Shown here in pieces: positions 44,531 to 54,514 of a stretch of DNA of 64,000 bases. The DNA is taken from contig CAUYUJ010018648.1 of NCBI GenBank assembly GCA_963575745.1, positions 108,831-172,830 on the forward strand, in the 5' to 3' direction. The position numbers and the translations under genes are program-made. Source of the stretch: Prorocentrum cordatum (lineage: Eukaryota; Sar; Dinophyceae; Prorocentrales; Prorocentraceae). Under the pieces are notes generated by a model. The model was not told where the DNA came from and did no database searches. It was given only the letters and a program-made list of their open reading frames with translations. Within the stretch, counting starts at the first letter, position 1. The number at the start of each line of letters is the position of its first letter.

Positions 44531-45710
44531 GACCTTAGTCTGGCCTAGCCGAGCTTGGTGGTTTCGGCTCAGAAGCCCTTTCAGCTCGCACAAGGAGCTA
44601 TCTGGAAATTATGACAGTAACCAGCATTCCACTTTTGCAACTGTTTGAGTTTTTAGTTTTAGGATGGTAGTTTATGAGGAAGTCTGAAGTCTGAAACCAA
44701 ACGCTAAAGAGGGATGAAGGAGGAGGAGGAGGAGGTGGATGGGGTTCTCATTATGCTCTTGAACCAAATCGTGGCCCACATGAGGCCAAGTGGGGCATCG
44801 GCGCCACTGTTTTTGAAGCTCTCGTCGAATGCCAGTTGCTAGGCGGGGTTCCGACCACCGAAAACCACCCAAATCGCAGCACATATCCGAGCCTCGGGTG
44901 ACCTTCGGAAACCTGTGGCGGTCTCTGGAGCTCTCCAGAGCTCTCTGGAGGTCCCTGGAGGCTCCCGTGGAGGCCTCTGGAGGCTTCCAGAAGCTCGAAA
45001 GGGGCAAACGAGCGGCGACGTTCTGTCCATATTCCTGCTGCGGCCTCCCAAGCCACTGGGAGTGGAGCATAAAACCTTGGCCTCCAGAGGCCGGGTTTCT
45101 CATCTATGCCCCCATTCCGCCCCCTCGTAGAGTTTTGGCGTGAACAGGGTACAGTAGGTTCGCGCCGCGTCGACGCGGCGATGACTCCAGCGCATGGGTT
45201 TGAGTTTGAATGCCGCCGAACGGGCCAGATCTGGCCGTCATCGAACGACCTGGGCTATCGGAGAGTCGCGGCCGCTCAAGGTTGAACGATCCACGCGGCG
45301 TCAGAGGCCAACGTCGATGCCATCGCGACGTGAGCCAGCCATGCAGTACAGTCGGGGCCCCGAGGAAGGAACCCTTTTGGTTGGGGAGGGGCTCCGCGTT
45401 CCTCACGTATTTCACAGCTTGCCTCAGGTTTTCCTGAGGTTTCCGATCGGAGATCGAAGTAACTTATGGGAAAGAGTCTCTTTTCGATTTAGGGTTCCTT
45501 GGGGAGGTCACAGGCTCCCGACGCCGAAGACTGGCCTCGTTCCTTATTTAGGGTTCCTTAGGTCAAGGCCCGACTGTGAAGACGCCGAAGTCAGGAGCAG
45601 CGCAGGATTCGGGGAGGGCCCGCCGTTCCTCTGGGGCCCGGGGGCGCGTCTGGGGCGGAGGAGGGGCCTCGGCTTCTTACCTGGCGTCCCCTGTGGTGGG
45701 AGCCCGATCG

Positions 45711-45712
<2 letters not shown>
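44531..45712. other. unassigned; CTCTGGAG palindromes at 44925-44995
   Basis: 44925-44995 is a run of CTCCAGAG/CTCTGGAGG units. 45230-45300 is the second copy of the repeat at 20480-20600. ATTTAGGGTTCCTT occurs twice (about 45487 and 45547). No gene recognised. Confidence 0.4.
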
Positions 45713-45761
<49 letters not shown>

Positions 45762-45903
45762 GGAGGAGGAGGAGGAGGAGGAGGAGGAGGAGGAGGAGGA
45801 GGAGGAGGAGGAGGAGGAGGAGGAGGAGGAGGAGGAGGAGGAGGAGGAGGAGGAGGAGGAGGAGGAGGAGGAGGAGGAGGAGGAGGAGGAGGAGGAGGAG
45901 GAG
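45713..45903 (+). repeat. (GAT)n then (GGA)n compound microsatellite
   Basis: 16 pure GAT units to 45760, then 47 pure GGA units. Confidence 0.99.
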
Positions 45904-47006
45904 AGATCGAGGGAGCGCAAGCATGGGTTAGGGCGTGTGGATCAGCGACGGATCCCGTTTCCAGATCAAGTTTGCGCGCTCCGTCGACAACTCGGGCGGG
46001 GCTGGGCCATGTTTCGGAGGTTGTGCTCCGCGATCCGCGGATCTGGAGCTCCCAGGCGCCAGATGCACGGATCCCCAGACTCATGCGAGAGCGTGGACCC
46101 TGAGAGAGAGAGGCTCATGGTGCACGCGCCGCTCTTCATCTTGGTGATGAGCTCGCTGCTGCTCGGAGTCCAGGAGACCGTTGTTTTAGCACCTGGCGGC
46201 AACGGGCGTGATCGGGGGGGTGGGTGGGTGGGGCCCGCTCACGTTAGGCGCCGTCTGGGAATGCTTCGGGATGGCGGATTCCCAGACAGCGCCAGCCCGA
46301 GTCGTGACGTGACCGGGGGGGGGGGGGTGCAGAGGGAGCGGGGCGGGGCCCGTCACGGGCGTTGCGGTGGGGACGTCCGTTTAGGAATGTGCCCAGGAGG
46401 CTTCGGACTTGGGAGGATTCCGTGCCTGCTGAGGGCGGGGGTGATGCCCACGGTCAAGCTTCTGTTGGCTTGCCTGCCCTGGTATGCTCGCGTTGACACG
46501 CGAAGCGTGCCGTGTTCAGAGCGTCCGTGTTGACACGCTGCGTGCTGGCTCGTCACCTGCTGGCGCACGTTTCGGTGAGCGCATCGCGCCAGACCTCCGT
46601 TTTCAGTCTGCACGTTGAGCTCTGCGACACTACGCTACGGGTTGCGTGTCGCGTATCGGGGCAGCGATGTTCGGATAAGAAATTACACCAAAGAAAAACT
46701 CCAATCAGTGGATGGTTTGATAAGATCGATGGTGATATTGACTGAGTAAGATGAGTAGTGAGATCGATCATGAGATCGATAATGAATCGTGGCATCAATC
46801 AAGAGATCGAGAAGGAGCTCGACGGGGAACCCAGGAACCCAGACCCCACCGAAACCGGCCCGGAACCAATAACTGGGAACCCGGGAACCCGGAACAGGGA
46901 ACCCGGGAGCCCAGCCTGCTACCAAAATCGGCGGGAAGCTCTCGCCAAATCTTTCAGTTTCCGCTATAGGACCCCTTCAGTGCAAGCACTGATTGGGAAA
47001 CTACAG
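45904..47006. other. unassigned; GGGAACCC units at 46870-46910
   Basis: 46315-46328 is poly-G. 46720-46800 is rich in GAGATCGAT. No gene recognised. Confidence 0.4.
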
Positions 47007-47162
47007 AAGCATGCACTTTGGAGATCCACGCGGATTTCTTTGCTCTGCGCTGGGCTCGCCTCCCTGGCGCGCGGAGCGCGCCAGGGGCGGCGCCAGAGGC
47101 GCTGCCAGAGGGCCCCAGCGCCGATCCAAGAAATCCGCGTGGAGCTCCGAAAGTTCATGCTT
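47007..47162. repeat. 48-bp imperfect inverted repeat with inner hairpin
   Basis: Arms 47007-47054 and 47114-47162; the inner perfect hairpin is CCCTGGCGCG/CGCGCCAGGG (47062-47071, 47077-47086). The whole could fold as one RNA or cruciform. Confidence 0.85.
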
Positions 47163-47385
47163 AGGCAGTTGTTTCTTCCTGCAGTGCTGCGCATCGGGCA
47201 ACTAGGTATTCAGGGGTTCCTCATCCGATGTCCTCACCGTGCCGCGAATTATACAAACACATCGACTCCAGCTGCTCTCCTCGCGAAGGTGCCGCGAGCA
47301 GAACCCGGAGCTGTACCGCGCCATTGGGTCGTTCGCGTGCCTCAGTTGCTTGGTGAGCGCCTGCTGCCTCTTCCTCGTGGCCTGG

Positions 47386-48232
47386 CAGGCCTCCTCCTCC
47401 TCCTCCTTCTGCCTCTTCCTCCGCCTCCACGTCGTCGTCTTCGTCCTCCTCTTCTTCCTCCCCGTTCTCCTCCTCCTCCTCCTCCTCCTCCTCCTGCCTG
47501 TTCCTTCGCCTCGTCGTCGTCGTCGCCGTCGTCGTCGTCCTCCTCCTCCTCCTCCTCTTCCTCGCCCCTCCGCCTCGCCCCTCTTCCCTCTTGTTGTCCT
47601 CAATTCCCTCCCTCCCCGTCGTCTCCGCCGTCGTCGCCGTGCTCCCTCGTTCGAAGACCGATTTCTGACCACATCCACCTCTGGATCCTCGATTCTATGA
47701 TAGGCCCTCGGGGGTGGAAGTGGGTAGTTTTTCTTTCCCCTGGGGCGGGGAAGCTGCCCACCTCCACCTCTGGAAACCGCTTTTCGCAAGGCACCTCGGG
47801 AAGTGGGTGTGGTCAGAAATCGGTCTCCTACTCGTCCTGCACTTCATCCTCCTCCTCCTCCTCCTCTTTTGCATGCTCTTCCTTCTGCTCGTCCACCTCG
47901 CCTTCCTCTACGTCCTCCTCCACCTCCCCGTCCTCTTCCTCCTCCTCCTTCCTCCTCCTCGTCCTCCTCCTCCTTCTGTTCCTGCCTCCACATCTTCCTC
48001 CTCCCTTGAGTGGTCCTCCTTCCTCCTCTTGCCCCTCTCCTCCTCCTCTTCCTCGCTCTCCTCCTCCTCCTCCTTCTCTTCCTCCTCCTCCCCCTCCTCC
48101 TCGTACTTCCTACCTCCTACCTCCTACCTCATACCTCATACCTCATACCTCATACCTCCTCCCCCCTACCTCCTGCCTTCTTCTCCTCCTCCTCCTCCTC
48201 CTCCTCCCCCTCCTCCTCCTCCTGCGACACAG
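47386..48232 (+). repeat. (TCC)n with TACCTCC and CATACCT units
   Basis: TCC/CTC repeats; 48105-48172 holds TACCTCC and CATACCT 7-mers. Ends at the 3' end of the LINE. The same mixture is found at 54130-54200 on the other side of it. Confidence 0.95.
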
Positions 48233-48289
48233 ATTGACAACAACGGGGGGTCAGTGAGCCTGCCCCCTACCGCTGTACACAGCTCGGGA

Positions 48290-48913
48290 TCAGCACACCT
48301 CCGAGCTCTCTGGAGACAGGGGCCCAAGCTGAACCGAAATCCAGCGGCCCCGAAACAGCAACTTTCCCTGGGCCAGGCCTCTGAGCACCCTCTTGCCCCA
48401 GGCCGAGGGATGCCCACAGACCTGGCCCAGCTTGACAACATGCGTGGAGCAGACAGCCCCACACCTAACACAGACCACTTTGCCCGCATTGTCGCCACGC
48501 TCCTCGCTGACCCACCTTCGCAGAGCGTGTCCCCCAGCGAGAACGACACGACGGGGGGGAGCGCTCGGAGGTGGGGCAAGGGCGGCGGTGGCGGCGGCGG
48601 CGGCGGCGGCCAGCTCGCTGGCCTGGCGCCGCGCGGCGCGGGCCGCCTTCATCTGGGACGCCGTGAGGCGCTCGGTGTCGGCGGCCGCGAGGGGAGCGGC
48701 CCTGCCTACCTGCTCTCCCACCGCACGCACAAGCCTCGAAAACTTCCGACACCGATCACGACGCTCGAAATCTAGGCGCCCCAGAGCAGCTATCTTCTTC
48801 GCCCACTGGTCGGCGAACTCGTTGCCCGCGAGGAGACGTGGGTCGATAGAGCGGCGCTGTTCTGGGGTGGGGTGGGCCTTAACCTTGACAAACCTGACGG
48901 AATCGGGTCCCAC
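48290..48913 (-). pseudogene. LINE ORF part 5: RNase H end and C-terminal zinc finger
   Basis: Continues part 4: VRFVKVKAHPTPEQ and LAGNEFADQWAKK carry the last RNase H Asp. An Ala-rich helix and a Cys/His cluster (VCVRCGAVCSTHVVKL, QVCGH) follow. TGA/TAA-type stop at 48290, then 57 bases to the GGA tract (minus-strand sense). Confidence 0.75.
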
Positions 48914-50247
48914 CCCACCCAGTCCTCCAGCTTTGTCCAGAGGAGCTCCCAGACGTCAGCATGGGCAGCGAGCAAAGCACAGCATGCCTCACGCCCACGC
49001 TTTACAACGCCTGAGAAAACAAATTCACTGTCAGTGTGGATGGTGACAGGCGGCATGGCAACTCTGAGAGTGTTCAAAACCGCTACCAACTCAGCACGAT
49101 CGATGCACTGAATCGGGCCCTCGACTCCGCCTCCGTAGACGACCGACACACGAAACTCGTCGAGCGCCCTCGGTGGAGGAGGGTCAGGATGCATTGCCAT
49201 GACAGCCCAGCCTGCGACGGCAGCATTGGGCACATCGTGATCAAACATGGAACCATCTACAAATAAGTCCCCAGTGAGCAGACTGCGCTCACCCAGGTAG
49301 AATTGCTCTGGCGCGGGCTCTGGCCGCTGCGGGAACCTGTCGAACGGGAGAAGCACACGGCTGCCAAGCAAGCTCACGAGCTCTGTGGGTTCCTGCGGCA
49401 GGACGCGACGGAGAGGGCCTGCGGGCTGCAAACCAGCAGAGACCAACCCATCACAAAGCAGATGACGGTGATACAACGTGCCAGAGCAACTATGACAGAT
49501 GCAGCAGAGCGGGGATTGGACATATTTGGCCTCGAACAAGCGCTGCTGCGTCCACTGAGCACCGATGACGACTGACCGAAGATAGGCCTTTTCATCAGGC
49601 GACAGCGGTGAAGAGCGACCGAGCAGACTGAGGACTGGCTCGAGCAAAACGCCTGACTTTATCTCAGGGCAGTCAAGCGTGGTACAAATTTGCTTCCACT
49701 GCCAGGCCTCGCAGGCCAAGTCGATGAGCTTCCTTAGCCCATGGACGCAAAAGGTGGCCGGCTGTGTAGTGAGGCCCCAGGGGAAAGTCCAAGAACTAAA
49801 CCCGTCGGCCAGAATACCCAAACGATCGAGCGTGGCCAGGTAGGCCGTGAAGGGCCCCGCAACATTTTGCCACGGACTGCCTTTGCTGGACTGGGCTCGC
49901 CGCTGGGCCTGCCGAATTCCTTGAGTTATTATGTGCTGGGGGACCCAATGCTGCTTCCACGCGGCCAGCATGGCACAAAGCGGGTCGGCGGAAGCCTTGA
50001 AAATAGGGTCCACCCGACTTCCAGGGGTGAGCAGGAGACGGAGCGTGAGGGAAGCGGAGCTGGTGGGGCCCTGATTGCCTACCAACTGCCTAAGCCTCTG
50101 GAGCTCCTGCCCATTGGTTCCAGTGACGCTGGTGCCATAGGAAACGCTGGTTTCCACGGTGGCTTTGACCATGCGGGCGATGAGTCGGCGACGTTTAGCT
50201 TTTTGCAAAATCTTTAAACGCCTCGAGCGGACGACGGCAGCAGCCAA
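48790..50247 (-). pseudogene. LINE ORF part 4: connection, zinc knuckle and RNase H
   Basis: Frame of 485 codons continuing part 3 after a second shift. The zinc knuckle CCICHSCSGTLYHRHLLC lies near residue 250. RNase H follows: LFVDGS (Asp 1), IDRAELVAVL (Glu), IHTDSEFVF (Asp 2). The last Asp is in part 5 after a third shift near 48900. Confidence 0.8.
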
Positions 50248-50657
50248 ACGCTCTCGCTTAGTGGGCGACCCAACCTCCGCCCAGACCCGAAGTCAACCCC
50301 CAAGTTCCTCTCAGTGCGAGAGCGCTGCCCTCCCAGGCATTTTAGGCTGGCCTCTAAAGACGTCCTGAGAGGGGCTGCACTACTCATGAAACGCGTCTTA
50401 TCTTTCGCCACCAACAAGTCAACTTTTTCCAACTGACGGGCTAGCTCGCAGCCTGCTGCAGTGAGATCAGCATGGACGCGCTCCTCTTCACCGAAGCGCT
50501 GCAGACCAATATCATCGACAACTGTAGAGAGTGAAACCGCACGAGCAACCTTGCGCACCTCATCTAGGGGCTGTAGCAAGACGAGCTGTAACATCATCGT
50601 TGCGAACACGCAGCCAGGCAGGACACTCTGCTCGGAAAAAAATGGGCTCCGACACAA
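50214..50657 (-). pseudogene. LINE ORF part 3: RT motifs B to E
   Basis: Shifted frame that continues part 2: SVLPGCVFATMML (motif B), LSTVVDDIGLQRF (motif C, catalytic Asp pair), KDKTRFM (motif D) and NLGVDFGSGRR (motif E). The frame closes after crossing into part 4. All RT catalytic residues are present across parts 2 and 3. Confidence 0.8.
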
Positions 50658-52113
50658 AGGTGTCCATGTCTAAAATCCGCGGCTGACAATGCAGCTTGAT
50701 AAGGAGGTGCAATAATCTCATCGGGGAACCAGTGCGTTCTGCGGCGGCCACGAGATGGTGGTGCCGAATGAGCTCAAGGGCCTTTTTCAGGTCAACCAAA
50801 ACCGTCCCCGACGCCATCCCTTGGCCATGGGCCCACTCGGCCCGCGCGGCCTGCGCCCAGACGCACTTATCTGCGGCCTTGCCGCGGGTCCCCCAAGAAA
50901 AGCTTCTGAAATTTCTTCTCTGCCAATCCTGGATCTCGGACTTCCGTAAGCGACACAAGACCCTCGCGAGCACAGGCAAGAGAGCAATCGGCCGAAACCC
51001 GCCCAGACGTTTGGCCAAAAAAAAAACTTTGACCCACGCAGTGGGCCAGTCAAGCCTCAGCTCAATCAAATGCAAAAGCTCGCAAAGCGTGTCCAGGCCC
51101 TCGAGGCCCAGATGCAAGACATGCCGCGGGTTTATGCAATCATAGCCCTGGCCCGTGGTGGGCTTGTAGCTTTTGGGGACTGCTGGCAGCTCAGGGACGG
51201 ACGGACGAGGGGGAGGCTCGAGGAGAGAGAGATCAGGCCAGGGAAGCGCAGGGTGGGGCTCTGAGACGCACCACCAAGACTCCCATTCAGCCCTGAGCTG
51301 CTCAATTTGCTCGGCTGAGCCTAAAGGGACGTGGTCGACTGTCGTGTCGTCAGGCGTCCATCCTGTAGGCACCTTTGAGAAACTGAAAAGAGCTGACGCG
51401 CCCTGCTCAGTACTGTGCTTGCTCACCCAGTCCTCCCACCCCCGCTGCTTGGCTCGCTGGCTGGCTCGGACAGCGGCCCCAGCTTGCTGCTGCGCAAGCG
51501 TTCTTAAAACAAGCAGGTGGGGTGTGGAGAGAGGGAGGCTATGGAGGACGAGTCTAGCCACATTGATCGCTAGCTGGCACTGACGCGGCAAGGACCTGGC
51601 TCGGCAATGGCGAGTGAGACGGCGCCTACGAGTCACAGCATCCCAGCCACCCTGCAGGTTGCCGTAGTCCAGCAGCGCATGTGCCAATCCTCGCCACCAG
51701 GTAGCTTCGGCGTTGATCTGCGGAAAGGGTACCGAACATGGCCTCGGAGGTTGAAGGGTCCTCAGCTGAGGTTCGCTTCCACGTCCTCGATAGTACTCGG
51801 CTTGCCGCGGCTCAACATCGAACACATTCAACCATTTGGCTTCCGCAGCCTCGATGAAAGCCGCCCAGGCTGTGTCTACAGCGGCATCGGCTTGTCGCAT
51901 GTTGTCTGCAAGCTGCTCCCAGTCGGGCTCCTCGAACTGCCTACAACAACCGATGGGAGCTTGAACTGGGAACTTTCGCGGCTGCTGAACGACACGAACT
52001 TCTGGGGCCCGACGTGGAACCTGAAGCTGAACCTGAACTGCACGATGCGGACTGATCGCGATGTGCTCTAGGACTGTCAGCTGAGCTCCTGCCGCCAGGA
52101 AGGGCGACATCAC
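50560..52113 (-). pseudogene. LINE ORF part 2: endonuclease end and RT motifs up to A
   Basis: Same frame as part 1. It starts with the end of the endonuclease (ISPHRAVQV, matching the terminal Ser-Asp-His region), a linker of about 300 residues, then RT motifs: FFLAKRLGGFRPIALLPVLA (motifs 1-2) and TVLVDLKKALELI (motif A with catalytic Asp). The reading frame goes wrong at an A/T homopolymer at about 50636-50642, just before motif B, and ends soon after. Confidence 0.8.
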
Positions 52114-52116
52114 GAA

Positions 52117-53892
52117 CTAGTCGATGGCGCGCTCCGACGGCCTGACCGTGCCCAGCTTGGGAGCCACCACGACGCCACCAACGCCTGCCACCCAGCCACT
52201 CTCCATGAGCTCCTCGGGCGTCACCTGCCAGTCCGCACTGAGGATGAATGGAAGACCTGAGCTCTTGACTGCCTGACCCATGTCGCAGAGGATACGCCAA
52301 TTCCTTTCACTGAGGTCCTCGGAGTCGTGCAAGTACATGGTGCCAACCAGCAAACCTCCTTTCGGACCATGGCTCAGATGCAACAGCGAGGCTCTGGCTG
52401 GGCACACGCAATGGGAGAGGCCCTCTAGCTGGCTGAGCCCATAGCGAGCAGGCGTAGCTATCATGGTGCCGCCAGATAGGCCCGCTAAGCTGTCTGAGGC
52501 GCCATCAGCGGCGCCAGCACGGACGGCAGGATTGATGGCTGCCTTCCATCCTGTCTTGCGTAACGCCTGCTCCTGCGCGTCACGCTGGTGCTGCGGTACT
52601 TTGTGCTCTTGTACAAGCGCCAAGTCACAATCGTACCATTCATCAGATTGCCTGAGCAACTCAAGCCCAAGCATGCTCGTCACATTCGCCGTGAGAACTG
52701 TCAACGGGCGGCGCTGCGGGCTACCCCAACTGCGGCGGGACGTAGTAGGTGGAGCGCATCTTCTTGAGCGCCTGGCCGAACAGCTCGATGGCCTGCTGCT
52801 TGATGGCCCGCTTGGCGCCCTCGCCGAGGTCCATGTCATCGTCGTCGCCGACTGCACTGGCACAGGCTTCGAGCAGCTTCTGCTCGTTGCGGCTTGCCCA
52901 TGCACGGGCACGCACATCATGGTCAGCACCACCCACAGTATCTGCAGCAGGCGGCGCATGCTGCCCTGCACCCGCTGCCCCTGCTGCCGCGAGGCCGCAT
53001 CCCGAGGGGAGGCCCGCGCTGGCGACGCCAGGCTGGGCACCGCCAGACGGGGCGGTGCCAGCGGGCGCCGCAGGGGGGGGGGGTGCTGGGCCCGCGCGGC
53101 CTTCGCCTGCAGCTCCTGCTGAGCGTGCGCCAGCTGCGCCGCCACCTCCGTGAGCTTTGCCTCGAGCTCGGTGTCGCCGAACAGCCTAGCCTGCTGGAGC
53201 AGCCCGTCGCACTGGCCAGGCGGCGTGCAAGGCGCGGCGGCGGCCGTGCCGCCCACTCGCGCCAGAGCTGCTGCCCCGCGCGCGGCCGCCTCCTCCTGCT
53301 GCTGCTGGAGCTCCTCAAGCTCAGCACCAACTTCTGCTGCCCAGCGGACAGCTCGTTGCAGATTCTCCTGCGCCTTGTCGAACTTCTTCTGCACTTTGCC
53401 GAGCCGATCCGTGAGCACGTCACTCTCCTTCTGTGCTGCCCTCGACACCAGCTGCGGATCTCCCGAGAGGAGGCCCTTCTGGTGCAGGATGCGGTCCCGC
53501 GCCGACTGGGTGAGCGTGCCCGCCACGGCCTCATACGCAGCGGGGTCCATGGCGGCAGAGGCACGGACCTGCTCGTCGGTGAGGGGCGGAGGTCCCTTCG
53601 GCTTGGGCGCACGCACGGAAGGGGAGACGCCACCAGCCCAGACCCCGCGAGGCTGGACCATGCGCTGGCTGGGGCCGCCTTTGTCCTTGCCACACCGAAG
53701 GCATTGATCACGCCACTCATAATTATACTTGAACTTGCACTGTTTGTTGGGACAACACCAACAAGACTGCTGCCAATATGCCATCTTGCACCCGCGGAGG
53801 GTGCGACACACGCCGTAGGTACGCAACGGCGATGAGGGATGAGACCTCAGTGCAGTCCCGAGGTGTGGAGCAGGTGGGGCCGCGGATCCCAT
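52117..53892 (-). pseudogene. LINE ORF part 1: zinc ribbon, coiled coil, AP endonuclease
   Basis: Frame of 591 residues from the first ATG (53892-53890). An N-terminal RanBP2-like ribbon (CWCCPNKQC...DQCLRC) is followed by a Gln/Glu/Ala coiled coil (KVQKKFDKAQENLQ, ELEELQQQQEE) in the first half. Then comes an AP-endonuclease domain: LTVLTANVTSML, LALVQEHKVP (catalytic Glu), GGTMIATPARYGL, GTMYLHDSE, FILSADWQV. The frame stops at TAG 52117-52119 right after SERAID. The next codons, in the same frame, read FVMSPFL, so the usual Ile-Asp-Tyr of this fold has lost its Tyr codon. The endonuclease is therefore cut before its final His. Confidence 0.8.
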
Positions 53893-53929
53893 TGCCAAGA
53901 AAACTCTCGTCCTGAGCAAACGCTACGGA

Positions 53930-53950
53930 CTTGAGCCAAAATGGCTACGG
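53930..53950 (-). promoter_or_regulatory. dinoflagellate spliced-leader relic
   Basis: The minus strand reads CCGTAGCCATTTTGGCTC then AAG, the conserved spliced leader that dinoflagellates trans-splice onto mRNAs. It lies at the very 5' end of the LINE, 37 bases before its first ATG (53892). A second, degenerate leader (CCGTAGCGTTTGCTCAGG, 53911-53928) follows it at once. Confidence 0.9.
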
Positions 53951-53951
53951 A

Positions 53952-54514
53952 CCCCTCCCCCTCCTCCTCCTCCTTCTCCTCCTCCTTCTCCTCCTCCTCC
54001 TCGCTCTCCTCCTCCTCGTCGTCGTCATCCTCCTCCTCCTCCTCCTACCTCCTCCTTCTCCTCCTCCTCCGCCTCCTTCTTCTACCTCCTCCTCCTCCTC
54101 CTCCTCCTCCGCCTCCTTCTCCTCCTGCTCCTCCTCGTACCTCCTACCTCCTACCTCCTACTTCCTACCTCCTCCCCCTACCGCCTACCTCCTCCTCCTC
54201 CTCCTCCTCCTCCTCCTCTCCTCCTCCTCATCGTCCGTCTCTTCCTCCTCCTTCTTCTCCTCCGCCTCCTCCTCCTCCTCTTCCTCCTCCACCAGCTCCT
54301 CCTCCTCCTGCTCCTCCTCCTTCTCCTCCTCCTCCGTTTCTTCCTCCTTCTCCTTCTTCTCCTCCTTCCCCAGCTCCTCCTCCTCCAACTCTTCCTTCTC
54401 CTCCTTCTTTTCTTATTCCTCCTCCTCCGCCTCCTCCTCCTCGTACCTCCTACCTCCTGCCTCCTACCTCCTCCTCCTCCTCCTCCTCCTCCTCCTCCTT
54501 CTCCTCCTCAGCGG
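53952..54514 (+). repeat. (TCC)n with TACCTCC units
   Basis: TCC/CTC repeats between the two LINEs; TACCTCC 7-mers at 54135-54195 and 54440-54470. Confidence 0.97.

Larger units (their letters stand above)
48233..53951 (-). mobile_element. LINE (zinc finger, coiled coil, endonuclease, RT, RNase H) with spliced-leader relic
   Basis: A 5.7-kb minus-strand non-LTR retrotransposon. Order: spliced-leader relic (53930-53950), 37-base leader, zinc ribbon, coiled coil, AP endonuclease, RT, CCHC-like knuckle, RNase H, C-terminal zinc finger. One nonsense codon and three frameshifts divide it into five frames. Both flanks are TCC/TACCTCC microsatellite. Domain order is that of I-type LINEs with a terminal RNase H. 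Confidence 0.85.

Noticed and set aside
45487-45560. Interstitial telomere (TTTAGGG)
   Set aside because: Only single TTTAGGG copies, twice, within a longer repeated ATTTAGGGTTCCTT; no tandem run.
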